A DNA stretch of 64,000 nt. Origin: UBA5793 sp040255465 (lineage in GTDB: Bacteria; Planctomycetota; Phycisphaerae; Phycisphaerales; UBA5793). Below are positions 50,514 to 58,570 of this stretch, piece after piece. Made by a program: the position numbers and the translations under genes. The notes under the pieces were generated by a model. The model saw nothing but the letters and a program-made list of their open reading frames with translations, did no database searches and was not told where the DNA came from. Position 1 is the stretch's first letter; each line of letters opens with the position of its first letter. The DNA lies in contig JBDZVA010000001.1 in assembly GCA_040255465.1 (NCBI GenBank), positions 558,001 to 622,000 of the forward strand, in the 5' to 3' direction.

Positions 50514-50822
50514 TCAGGTCGCACCCTTCTCAATCCGATCGCAGGCGATCGTTGCGGCGTGGGCGATTTCAACGGGAGTGTCGGGGTGGTCGCGAATCGT
50601 TGCGAGTGCGACCATCGCCGGGGCGTGGCGCTGCTGGCCGAGGTGATCGATGATGCGCAGCAGGGCTTTGGGATCGGTCTCGCGCTCGAGGTGCGCGATG
50701 AGCGCTTCGATCGCTTCAGGTTCGGCGCGGCGGGTGAGGTCGCTGATGGCGATGCGCCGGGCCATGGGCTGGGGCAGTTTGAGGCGGTTGATCAGGCCCT
50801 TGATGGATGGCTGGTCGGCCAC
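50514..50822 (-). CDS. Short HEAT-like repeat protein
   Basis: About 102 residues: helical repeats such as QPMARRIAISDLTRRAEPEA, IEALIAHLERETDPKALLRI and IIDHLGQQRHAPAMVALATI. This is the pattern of HEAT or PBS lyase-like repeats. The start GTG 50822 is 4 bases after the lipoprotein stop; ATG 50765 is the alternative. It likely forms an operon with the lipoprotein. Confidence 0.6.
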   Translation of the reverse strand: MADQPSIKGLINRLKLPQPMARRIAISDLTRRAEPEAIEALIAHLERETDPKALLRIIDHLGQQRHAPAMVALATIRDHPDTPVEIAHAATIACDRIEKGAT

Positions 50823-50826
50823 GGTT

Positions 50827-51498
50827 TCAGCCGCCGTCGTCGGGCTTGACGGGACGAATCGGCGTGAGCGTGCGGCGATCGGGCGATGCTGAACTCGGCT
50901 GCTCGATGGCATCGTCGAGCGCTTTGGACTCTTTGGTCGACTGATTGTTCACCGCGGGCGAGCCGGAGTCGGGATAGGTGAGTTCCATCATGGGCACACT
51001 TGAAGAGGTCGGGCCGTACTGCCCGCTACTCTCGCGCTGGCGGATGACGCCGGCGGACCAGTGGCGCACTGACGTGACCTTCCATCCCATCACGTTACCT
51101 TCCAATCGCACTTCGGCGAGCGGCCGACCATCGGCCGCCTGCGGAACGACGACATCGACCCACGCGTCGGAGCCTCGAATGCGAATGGAGCGCACGTCAT
51201 AAACGGGCACGGCCGGGGCGGACTGGGACCACGCCATGGCGCCGTCGCGATTGGCGAGCACCTTGCCCCAGGTGGATTCGCCCGCTTCAACGGGCAGGCG
51301 GATGGCGTATGGCTTCTGAGGAGCGGGCCGAATGATGAGGACGTAGTCGAGCGCGGCGGCGATGAGGCCGGGCGTGGGCGGGGCGTTGATCGCGTTGATG
51401 GCGATGTCTTCATTCGAGTCGGGTGGAATGTTGACGTAGGACGCGCAGCCGGTCAGCGCGAGGGTGAGCATGAAGATGGCGGGCAGTCGAAAGGTCAT
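50827..51498 (-). CDS. Lipoprotein, unknown function
   Basis: 223 residues. The signal peptide (LPAIFMLTLALTGC) ends in the lipobox LTGC near residue 18. The mature part begins ASYVNIPPDSNEDIAINAIN and has strands VYDVRSIRIRGSDAWVDVVV and VRLEGNVMGWKVTSVRHW. The C-terminus is polar. It diverges from ubiX, with 88 bases between the starts. Confidence 0.75.
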   Translation of the reverse strand: MTFRLPAIFMLTLALTGCASYVNIPPDSNEDIAINAINAPPTPGLIAAALDYVLIIRPAPQKPYAIRLPVEAGESTWGKVLANRDGAMAWSQSAPAVPVYDVRSIRIRGSDAWVDVVVPQAADGRPLAEVRLEGNVMGWKVTSVRHWSAGVIRQRESSGQYGPTSSSVPMMELTYPDSGSPAVNNQSTKESKALDDAIEQPSSASPDRRTLTPIRPVKPDDGG

Positions 51499-51554
51499 GA
51501 TGGTGTTCCAAAGGTGGCAGGTGGGTCGTCGGGCCGAGGTGCGGCTCGGCCACA

Positions 51555-51560
51555 TATACT
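51555..51560 (+). promoter_or_regulatory. Candidate -10 element of ubiX
   Basis: TATACT lies 26 bases before the ATG in a short AT-rich patch. No clear -35 box is seen. A Shine-Dalgarno AAGGGAG follows. Confidence 0.4.
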
Positions 51561-51586
51561 ATTCAACTGCAAGGGAGCGCGACCAA

Positions 51587-52180
51587 ATGCGGCGAATCGT
51601 GGTTGGAATCAGCGGGGCAAGCGGGGCGATCTATGCCCAGGGCGTAATTCGGGCGCTGATCGAGGCGGGCGTGCAGGTGCATCTCGTCGTCTCGACGTAT
51701 GGCCGGCGGCTGCTGCGCGATGAGCTGGGGATGGAGCAGGTCAACCTCGAAGCACTGGGTGGGCGCGCGGAGCACGGCATCGTCCTCTACAACAACAACG
51801 ACGTCGGGGCGGCGATCGCGTCGGGCTCGTTTCGCCATGACGGGATGATCGTGGTGCCGGCGTCGGGCAACGCGCTGGCGTCGATCGCTAACGGGGTGGG
51901 CGACAACCTGCTCTACCGCGCAGCGGCGGTGACGCTCAAGGAGCGGCGGAAGTTGATTGTGTGCCACCGCGAGATGCCACTGACGCACATTGACATCGAG
52001 AACATGCATCGGTTGAGCCTGGCGGGCGCGATCATCGCGCCGGCGAATCCGGGGTGGTACTTCCTGCCGCAGAGCCCGCAGGACATTGCGGACTTTGTCG
52101 TGTCGCGATTGCTCGACCTGCTGGGCGTCGAGCACACGGTGGGGCAGCGGTGGGGTGAGCAGGCGCCGGTGTCGGATTGA
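51587..52180 (+). CDS. ubiX: Flavin prenyltransferase
   Basis: 197 residues. GISGASGAIYAQGVI is the FMN-binding start; VVSTYGRRLLRDEL, PASGNALASIANGVGDNLLY and REMPLTHIDIENM follow, as in UbiX/Pad1. It makes prenylated FMN for UbiD-type decarboxylases; a ubiD gene is not in the window. AGGGAG precedes the ATG. Confidence 0.95.
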   Translation: MRRIVVGISGASGAIYAQGVIRALIEAGVQVHLVVSTYGRRLLRDELGMEQVNLEALGGRAEHGIVLYNNNDVGAAIASGSFRHDGMIVVPASGNALASIANGVGDNLLYRAAAVTLKERRKLIVCHREMPLTHIDIENMHRLSLAGAIIAPANPGWYFLPQSPQDIADFVVSRLLDLLGVEHTVGQRWGEQAPVSD

Positions 52181-52185
52181 GTTTT

Positions 52186-52218
52186 GTAGGCCGGGTCAAG
52201 GCTTTGCGCCGACCCGGC
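52186..52218 (+). repeat. Dispersed repeat GTAGGCCGGGTC, plus orientation
   Basis: The unit reads GTAGGCCGGGTCAAGGCT and ends GCCGACCCGGC. It pairs with the copy at 52272-52304 and lies 6 bases past the ubiX stop. Confidence 0.65.
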
Positions 52219-52271
52219 GGGTCGGGTGTACGTTGCGATTCTGATGACCGCCGCGCATCTCGCGCTCTTTC

Positions 52272-52304
52272 GCCGGGCCTGCGCCGAGCCTTGTCCCGAC
52301 CTAC
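52272..52304 (-). repeat. Dispersed repeat GTAGGTCGGGAC, minus orientation
   Basis: It is nearly identical to the copy at 34642-34674. With the copy at 52186 it forms a long stem between convergent genes, which may act as a bidirectional terminator. Confidence 0.7.
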
Positions 52305-52310
52305 ATCGGC

Positions 52311-53279
52311 TCAGGCGGTGAATTCGTCTGCGAGTTCATCGCGCACTTTTTCGAGCAGGCGCTTGGTGGCCATGGTGCCGTCGATCTCGGAGAGGCGATC
52401 GCCTTCGTATTCGACGCCCATGTACTGCCGGTAGCCGGCGGCGAGGACGATGCGCATCATGCGGCGGTAGTCGGTGCCGGTTTCGTTGCCTTGCGCATCG
52501 AAGTCGTGGCTTTTGGCGCTGACGGCCTTGGCGTAGGGCATCATTTCCTTCACGCCCTTGTAGCGGTCGTACCAGAACTTCGGATCGTCCTGTTTGGACC
52601 AGTCGAGGCAGAAGTTGCCGAAGTCGGGCAGCGTGCCGCAGCGCGGGTGGTTGACCATTTTCATGACGCCCGAGAGCCACTGGCCATTGGATGACAGGCC
52701 GCCGTGGTTTTCGACGATGACGTTGAGGCCAAGAGGCGCGGCGTAGGCGACGAGGCGCGACAAGCCATCGGCGGCGCGCTGCTGCTGCTCTTCCCACGTG
52801 CCGCTTGATTGCGCGTTGACGCGGATGCTGTGGCAGCCGAGTGTTTTCGCGGCGTCGGCCCAGGGCTTGTGGTTGTCGACGGCCTTCGTTCGTGCTTTCT
52901 CGTCGGCATCACCGATGGCGCCTTCGCCGTCGCACATGATCAGCATGCTGCGGACGCCTTCGTCTTTGCAGCGGCGATCGAGCTGGGCGATGTAGACGGC
53001 GTCGCGGGCTTTGTCCTTGAAGAACTGGTTCACGTATTCGACGGCGTGAATGTCGAATGTCTTTTTGGCGTACGCGGGGAAGTCAAGGTTGTCGAGCTGG
53101 CCGGACTGGAGCATGCGATGCAGCGACCATTGCGCCAACGAGATGTCGAAGAGGGGTTTGTTTGCGTTCATGGTGGAGGACTTCTGTGTGCTCGCGCACG
53201 CGGGGAGCAGTGAGCCGGCGAGCAGCGCGGCGGAGCCGGCGAGGAAGTGGCGACGGGATTGGTCGTGGTGGTCGTTCAT
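52311..53279 (-). CDS. Tat-exported sugar phosphate isomerase/epimerase-like TIM barrel
   Basis: 322 residues. The N-terminus carries the twin-arginine signal SRRHFLAGSAALLAGSLL with a lipobox LPAC, so a Tat lipoprotein is likely. The barrel (AP endonuclease 2 or hydroxypyruvate isomerase-like family) has ISLAQWSLHRML, AVEYVNQFF, LNVIVENHGGLSSNGQW (Glu and His metal ligands), LPDFGNFCLDW and MGVEYEGDRLSEIDG. Such planctomycete proteins are often linked to sugar breakdown; the substrate is unknown. Confidence 0.87.
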   Translation of the reverse strand: MNDHHDQSRRHFLAGSAALLAGSLLPACASTQKSSTMNANKPLFDISLAQWSLHRMLQSGQLDNLDFPAYAKKTFDIHAVEYVNQFFKDKARDAVYIAQLDRRCKDEGVRSMLIMCDGEGAIGDADEKARTKAVDNHKPWADAAKTLGCHSIRVNAQSSGTWEEQQQRAADGLSRLVAYAAPLGLNVIVENHGGLSSNGQWLSGVMKMVNHPRCGTLPDFGNFCLDWSKQDDPKFWYDRYKGVKEMMPYAKAVSAKSHDFDAQGNETGTDYRRMMRIVLAAGYRQYMGVEYEGDRLSEIDGTMATKRLLEKVRDELADEFTA

Positions 53280-53332
53280 CGAAGTCTTCCTCGCTTACGC
53301 TTCGGGCTCGCTCTGGGGCCGCGCGTGATGAT

Positions 53333-56170
53333 TCACTTGCTCGCGCTCAGGACGCCGTCGGCGAATCCTCGGGCGCGCTCGAGTGCGTCGTGGATCTTGT
53401 CGGGTTCTTTGCCGCCGGCCTGGGCCATGTCGGGTCGGCCGCCGCCCTTGCCGCCGCAGACTTTGGCGACTTCGCGCACCCAGTCGCCGGCCTTGAGGCC
53501 GCGCTTGATCATGGGTTCGGGGACGATGGCGATGATCGCGACCTTGCTTTCTTCGGGGTTTGACGACGCGAGCAGAATCGCGCGGTCGCCATGGTGGGAG
53601 CGCACGACGTCGGCGGCGGTGCGCAGCGTTTCGGCGTTCGCATTGGCGATTTCGGCGACGATGATGGGTTCGTCGTTGGCGCTCTGGGCGATCTGCTTCG
53701 CCTGGTCGACGATGGCCTGCTGATCGGCCCTGGCGGCCTGCTTGCGCATCTCCTTGAGTTTCTCGAGCCACTGTTCGAGTTCGCCGCGCAAGCGCACGCG
53801 ATCGACGAGCGGGACGTTTGAGTCGTTGAGGCGCTCGGCAACTTCGCTGACTTCAAGCGGCAGGCGCTCGGCGGGCATCGATTCGAGTTCGCGAATCTGG
53901 TTTTCGATCTGCCCGGCGGTGCCGTGCGCTTCGGTCGCGGCGGCGCCGGTGAGGGCGGTGATGCGGCGGACGCCCTTGGCGACGGCTTCTTCGCTGAGGA
54001 TGGCGAAGTCGGCGATCTCTTTGGTGGTGGCGACGTGCGTTCCGCCGCAGAACTCGATGGAGTAGTCGCGCCACTGGGGCGAATCGGGCGTGTCGAGCAG
54101 TTTGTCGACAGGGACGCCGATGCTCACGACGCGCACGGGATCGGGGTAGCGCTCGCCGAACACGGCGCGCAGGCCGGTGATCTTGCGAGCGGTTTCGAGC
54201 GCGGTCGGCATCGCGAAGACTTCGAGATCGCGGTCGATGCGATCCTTGACGCGCCTGGTGACTTGCTCGATCTGCTCGGTGGTGACGCCGGCGTTGCTTG
54301 TGAAGTCGAAGCGCAGGCGGTCGGGGGCGACGAGCGAGCCTTTCTGGTCGGCGTCGGCCTTGAGCGTTTCGCGCAGGGCGAGGTTGAGCAGGTGCGTGCC
54401 GGTGTGGTTGGCGCGGACCTTGTTGCGGTGTCCGTTGCTGACATCGAGTTCGATGGAGTCGTTGAGGTTGAGCTTGCCGCGCGAGGCGCGGCCGATGTGC
54501 AGGACGTATCCGCCGTACACCTGGGTATCGACGACGTCGAACTCGGAGCCGTTGTTGTCGAAGATGCGCCCGGTGTCGCCGACCTGGCCGCCCATCTCGG
54601 CGTAGAAGTTGGTGCGGTTGGTGATGATGCCGAGGTACTCAGGTGAGCCGGCGGCGTGGGTGTGGTTGTCGAAGTCGGTGCCGTTCCAGATGGCTTTGAT
54701 GCGGGCGCTGATGGAGCGGCCGTGAAACTTGTCGACGTCTTCGGTCGGTTCGACGCCCATGTGTTTGAGGCGGGCGATGGCGTCGCCGGTGAGGGCAATT
54801 TGCGCGCCGCTCTTTCCCCTGACGGCGCCGGCGCGGGCGGTCTCGCGGGCGTGCTCCATGAGTTTGCTGTAGCCTTCGAGATCGACCTCCATGCCGCGCT
54901 CGATGGCCATCTGCTCGGTGAGGTCGATGGGAAAGCCGTAGGTGTCGTGGAGTTTGAAGGCGTCGTCGGCGGCGATGGTCTTGAGATTCTGCGACTGGGC
55001 GCGGTAGAGCGCATCGGAGAAGAGTTCGAGGCCGCGATCGAGCGTGCGGCCGAATGATTCTTCTTCCTCGAGAATGATGCCGGCAACGTGGCGCGGGTTC
55101 TTCCTGAGTTCTGGGAAAGCGTCGCCCATCGCTTCGACGACCGCCGGCACGAGATGATGCAGCAGCGGCCCCTGGACGCCGAGGCGCTGGCGGGCAAAGC
55201 GAGCGGCGCGGCGAAGGATGCGCCGCAGCACGTAACCGCGCCCTTCGTTGCCGGGCACGGCGCCGTCGGTGATGGCGAAGGTGAGGCAGCGGATGTGATC
55301 GGCGATGACGCGATAGGCGATGTCCGTCGGATCATCGAGGCGGCCGCGATAGGCGGCCGCACCGCTGCGCTGTTCGATCGCCTGGAAGATGGGAATCCAC
55401 AGATCGATGTCGTAGTTGCTCGATCGGTTCTGCAGGACGCGGCAGATGCGCTCAAAGCCCATGCCGGTGTCGACGTGCTTGGCGGGCAGGGGGCTGAGCT
55501 TGCCGTCATCGGCGCGATTGAACTGGATGAAGACGAGATTCCAGATCTCGATCATCTCCTCGCGGCCGAGGTTGACGAGTTGGCCGGCCGAACAGTCCGG
55601 CGTCATGTCGTAGTGAATCTCGGTGCAGGGGCCACATGGGCCGGTGTCGCCCATCTCCCAGAAGTTGTCCTTGCGACCCCAGCGGCTGACGTGGCTTGGG
55701 TCGATGTCGGTGACTTGCGTCCAGAGTTTTTCCGCTTCGGTGTCGGCAGGCAGGCCGTCGGCTTCATCGCCGGCGAAGACGGTGGCGTAGAGGCGGTTCT
55801 TGTCGAGTTTCCAGACTTCGGTGAGCAGTTGCCATGCCCACTGGATGGCTTCCTTCTTGAAGTAGTCGCCGAACGACCAGTTGCCGAGCATTTCGAAGAA
55901 GGTGTGGTGGTAGGTGTCGCGGCCGACGTCGTCGAGGTCGTTGTGCTTGCCGCCGGCGCGGATGCATTTCTGGGTGTCGACGGCGCGGGTGTAGGGGCGG
56001 GAGCCGGTGCCGAGGAAGACATCCTTGAACTGGTTCATGCCCGCGTTGGTGAACAGGAGCGTCGGGTCGTCATGGGGGACGACGGGCGAGGAGTGCACGG
56101 CGGTGTGGCCGTGGCGCTGCTCGAAGAACTCGATGAACTGCCTGCGAATGTCTGAAGCCTGGCGTGACAT
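53333..56170 (-). CDS. alaS: Alanyl-tRNA synthetase
   Basis: 945 residues, somewhat longer than the usual 875. The class II core has motif 1 near IRRQFIEFFEQRHGHTAVHS, then FTNAGMNQFKDVFLG, HHTFFEMLGNWSFGDYFKKE and GRGYVLRRILRRAAR. The editing domain shows NHTGTHLLNLALRE and later IEFCGGTHVATTKEI; the C-Ala region ends GGKGGGRPDMAQAGG. It charges tRNA-Ala with alanine. GGAGAAGAC precedes ATG 56170. Confidence 0.98.
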   Translation of the reverse strand: MSRQASDIRRQFIEFFEQRHGHTAVHSSPVVPHDDPTLLFTNAGMNQFKDVFLGTGSRPYTRAVDTQKCIRAGGKHNDLDDVGRDTYHHTFFEMLGNWSFGDYFKKEAIQWAWQLLTEVWKLDKNRLYATVFAGDEADGLPADTEAEKLWTQVTDIDPSHVSRWGRKDNFWEMGDTGPCGPCTEIHYDMTPDCSAGQLVNLGREEMIEIWNLVFIQFNRADDGKLSPLPAKHVDTGMGFERICRVLQNRSSNYDIDLWIPIFQAIEQRSGAAAYRGRLDDPTDIAYRVIADHIRCLTFAITDGAVPGNEGRGYVLRRILRRAARFARQRLGVQGPLLHHLVPAVVEAMGDAFPELRKNPRHVAGIILEEEESFGRTLDRGLELFSDALYRAQSQNLKTIAADDAFKLHDTYGFPIDLTEQMAIERGMEVDLEGYSKLMEHARETARAGAVRGKSGAQIALTGDAIARLKHMGVEPTEDVDKFHGRSISARIKAIWNGTDFDNHTHAAGSPEYLGIITNRTNFYAEMGGQVGDTGRIFDNNGSEFDVVDTQVYGGYVLHIGRASRGKLNLNDSIELDVSNGHRNKVRANHTGTHLLNLALRETLKADADQKGSLVAPDRLRFDFTSNAGVTTEQIEQVTRRVKDRIDRDLEVFAMPTALETARKITGLRAVFGERYPDPVRVVSIGVPVDKLLDTPDSPQWRDYSIEFCGGTHVATTKEIADFAILSEEAVAKGVRRITALTGAAATEAHGTAGQIENQIRELESMPAERLPLEVSEVAERLNDSNVPLVDRVRLRGELEQWLEKLKEMRKQAARADQQAIVDQAKQIAQSANDEPIIVAEIANANAETLRTAADVVRSHHGDRAILLASSNPEESKVAIIAIVPEPMIKRGLKAGDWVREVAKVCGGKGGGRPDMAQAGGKEPDKIHDALERARGFADGVLSASK

Positions 56171-56276
56171 GTCTTCTCCGGAACCGTTTGCGAGCGGGTT
56201 CGTACCATCCAGAAGAGTCTGTGGCACCCCGCAGAAGCGAATCGTAACACCCTGGCGGAGCAATTCCGAAGCGATC

Positions 56277-56714
56277 ATGACCTGGCCCCCGACGAGACCG
56301 ATGCGGAAGCGGTTGTTTGGGGTGTTGTTTTTGCTGGTTTGGATGGGGGGGATGTATTTGTGTTGGGGGTGGCCGCTATCGCCGCTCGGGTGGGATCCTA
56401 AGACGGATGGAACGCTCGGCTACGAGTATTCGAAGTTTGGGTTTACGGGCTGGCTCTCGCGCGAGACGGTCTGGAGGCAAGTGCCGGCAAGTGCTGCCGA
56501 TACTTCTTTTCAAGTCGAGCCGCGTGGGTTGGTGACGGCGCTGATCATCACCGCGGTGTCGAGTCTGATTCTCTACGTCGGCTGGCGCGCGGCGGTCGGG
56601 GGATTCGCGTGTGCGCGAGGTGTGTGTGACGGTTGCGGGTACGACCTGCGGGCGTTGAGTGCATCGCGGTGTCCGGAGTGCGGGGAAGTGCAGAGGGGGG
56701 CCGGCTTGCGCTGA
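56277..56714 (+). CDS. Membrane protein with C-terminal CDGCGYDLRA zinc ribbon
   Basis: 145 residues. The N-terminus MTWPPTRPMRKRLFGVLFLL aligns with that of the paralogue at 57498 (MPYLWTRPRRKRAYGVAFWL). One helix, a short external part (residues 40-80), a second helix (ALIITAVSSLILYVGWRAAV) and the ribbon CDGCGYDLRALSASRCPECG follow. It is divergent from alaS. No Shine-Dalgarno is seen. Confidence 0.72.
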   Translation: MTWPPTRPMRKRLFGVLFLLVWMGGMYLCWGWPLSPLGWDPKTDGTLGYEYSKFGFTGWLSRETVWRQVPASAADTSFQVEPRGLVTALIITAVSSLILYVGWRAAVGGFACARGVCDGCGYDLRALSASRCPECGEVQRGAGLR

Positions 56715-56725
56715 GGCGCTTCGAC

Positions 56726-56848
56726 TTCGCCCCGAAGGGGCATAAGGGCGTAGCCACGGGTGGAGCGATGCAAGGCTCCGCCTTGCGAGTGGAACCCGTG
56801 GGGACTTTCGTTTGAAGAGTTTTCGCCCCGGAGGGGCGACAGAGGGCG
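56726..56848 (+). repeat. Left arm of a 120-base inverted repeat (REP pair)
   Basis: It begins TTCGCCCCGAAGGGG, passes GGGCGTAGCCACGGGTGGAG, GTGGAACCCGTGG and ends CGCCCCGGAGGGGCGACAGA. Each end is itself a hairpin. The right arm (57330-57450) is the reverse complement with gaps. It ends 22 bases before the transposase gene. Confidence 0.8.
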
Positions 56849-56869
56849 TTGGCCGCGCAACAGTGCTCC

Positions 56870-57322
56870 ATGCCCGGCACGTACTCACAACTGCTATTAC
56901 ACGCCGTCTTTTCCACGAAACGCCGCGTGCCCTGGATCAGCGATGCACTGGCACATTCCCTTTACCCTTACATCGGCGGGATTATTCGAGGGCAGAAGGG
57001 CTCGCTGCTCGAAATCGGCGGCGTCGCAGACCACTTGCATCTGTTGTTCCGCTGGCGAACGGACGAATCCATCTCAAACCTGATGCGGGATGTCAAGGCG
57101 AAATCGTCATTGTGGATTCATCAGAATCATGCGGATCTCACTGACTTCTGCTGGCAGGAAGGCTACTCCGTCTTTTCTGTCAGCAAGTCGCAGGAAGAAG
57201 CGGTGCGCCAGTACATCCTGCGACAGAAAGCACATCATGCCAGGGAAGACTTCAAGTCGGAATTGATCCGATTCCTCGATGCGCATGGCATCGAATATGA
57301 CGCGCGATATGTCTTTGAGTGA
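56870..57322 (+). CDS. REP-associated tyrosine transposase (RAYT, IS200-like)
   Basis: 150 residues, a Y1 HUH transposase of the IS200/RAYT type. It starts MPGTYSQLLLHAVFSTKRRV; HLHLLFRW is the HUH motif at about residue 62; EAVRQYILRQKAHHARED holds the catalytic Tyr. RAYT proteins cut single-stranded DNA at REP hairpins. The gene lies exactly between two inverted repeat arms and appears intact. It separates two paralogous zinc-ribbon genes. Confidence 0.92.
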   Translation: MPGTYSQLLLHAVFSTKRRVPWISDALAHSLYPYIGGIIRGQKGSLLEIGGVADHLHLLFRWRTDESISNLMRDVKAKSSLWIHQNHADLTDFCWQEGYSVFSVSKSQEEAVRQYILRQKAHHAREDFKSELIRFLDAHGIEYDARYVFE

Positions 57323-57329
57323 GCGCGAC

Positions 57330-57450
57330 GGGCGCCTCTGTCGCCCCTCCGGGGCGAAGAAGTACACACCGCCGACTTCCACGGGTTCCGCCGTGTTCAA
57401 AGCAACGCGGCTCCACCCGTGGCTACGCGCTTGCGCCCCCTTCGGGGCAG
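57330..57450 (-). repeat. Right arm of a 120-base inverted repeat (REP pair)
   Basis: On the minus strand it begins CTGCCCCGAAGGGGGC and passes CGTAGCCACGGGTGGAGCCG, GGCGGAACCCGTGG and CGCCCCGGAGGGGCGACAGA, in the same order as the left arm. It starts 7 bases past the transposase stop. Confidence 0.8.
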
Positions 57451-57497
57451 GAGAACGCATCTCCTGTCCACAGTGTGTATTGGATAGACTTCCCTCA

Positions 57498-57956
57498 ATG
57501 CCTTACCTCTGGACGAGACCGCGGCGGAAGCGTGCGTATGGGGTGGCGTTCTGGCTGCTCTATGTGATGCTGATGGGATTGCTGTGGGGCGTCACGCGGG
57601 AGTCGTGGCTGTCGTACAGCGCCGTGCCGCTGCTCAAGAACGTGCCGGGCATCAATGGCAACGTGGGACGGCTGACGACGGTCGTTGGTGTGCAGAGTTA
57701 TCTCACGATTGATCGCGACCAGGTTGATCCGAGCGGGGTGCCGGCCAAGGGCGCAGCGCCGAGTGAACAGTGGCGCTGGGATGTGGCCGCGCTTGTGTGG
57801 AGCGCTGTCTACACGATTGCCGGGGCGTTTGTCACGTATCTCGTCATTCGTTTGCTTGTCGCGAGCGGCCCACTCGAAGGATTGTGCGATGAGTGCGGCT
57901 ACGACCTGAAAGCGCTCGAGTCGGGGCGATGTCCGGAGTGCGGGACGGAGGTCTGA
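57498..57956 (+). CDS. Membrane protein with C-terminal CDECGYDLKA zinc ribbon
   Basis: 152 residues. Two helices (AFWLLYVMLMGLLWGV and AVYTIAGAFVTYLVIRLLVA) enclose an external domain of about 70 residues; the ribbon is CDECGYDLKALESGRCPECG. TAGACT lies 7 bases before ATG 57498. The last bases hold GGAGGT, which serves as the ribosome site of the next gene. Confidence 0.72.
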   Translation: MPYLWTRPRRKRAYGVAFWLLYVMLMGLLWGVTRESWLSYSAVPLLKNVPGINGNVGRLTTVVGVQSYLTIDRDQVDPSGVPAKGAAPSEQWRWDVAALVWSAVYTIAGAFVTYLVIRLLVASGPLEGLCDECGYDLKALESGRCPECGTEV

Positions 57957-57958
57957 AA

Positions 57959-58570
57959 TTGGAACGACTGCGCTTGAGCGACATGCCGTTGTGGATGTCG
58001 GTGAGCAGTATTGCCGTGGTCGTGACATCAGTCCTCTTCGTGATGCTTACTGTGTGCGATGTGCTTGGCTGGCAGGAGCTGGAACAAGCCATCGCCATTG
58101 CGTTTGGGCTTAGCGCTGCATTTGTAGTGATCTGGGCATTCTTCGTGTTGCCGTTCCTGTGGTCGGCCGTGCCGGCGGCGACGGATGGCGTCCCGATGTG
58201 GCGCAAGCGCGTGTACACTGCGTTTCTGCTGTGGACGCCGGTGGTACTGATCACGATGATTCCCGGGATTCAGGGCCTTGACGCGATAATCGACTGGCTG
58301 CGCGGTGCGCGTCTGGATACGCGCGGCTGGATCGACCCGTGGTGGCCACCCGCAATTGCCCTCACGCTCGGCTATGCGTGGTTCTCAGCCAAGTTCGTAG
58401 ACGGGCGGCTTCGCATCGCCGCGGCGGAGCGACAAGTCTGTTTCCGTTGCGGCTACAGCCTCGCGGAGATCCCGAACTGCACGCGGTGTCCGGAGTGCGG
58501 GACGGCCGTAGAGTCACCGGTCGGTTCCACGCCGCCGGGAGATGCTGCTGATGCAACTGCACGCGATTGA
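57959..58570 (+). CDS. Membrane protein with C-terminal CFRCGYSLAE zinc ribbon
   Basis: 203 residues with four helices (residues 15-35, 45-70, 85-105 and 130-150) and a ribbon CFRCGYSLAEIPNCTRCPEC. It differs from its neighbours by more helices and no large external domain. I chose TTG 57959 because GGAGGT lies 6 bases upstream; ATG 57983 is the alternative. The stop overlaps the DUF389 start by 20 bases. Confidence 0.7.
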   Translation: MERLRLSDMPLWMSVSSIAVVVTSVLFVMLTVCDVLGWQELEQAIAIAFGLSAAFVVIWAFFVLPFLWSAVPAATDGVPMWRKRVYTAFLLWTPVVLITMIPGIQGLDAIIDWLRGARLDTRGWIDPWWPPAIALTLGYAWFSAKFVDGRLRIAAAERQVCFRCGYSLAEIPNCTRCPECGTAVESPVGSTPPGDAADATARD

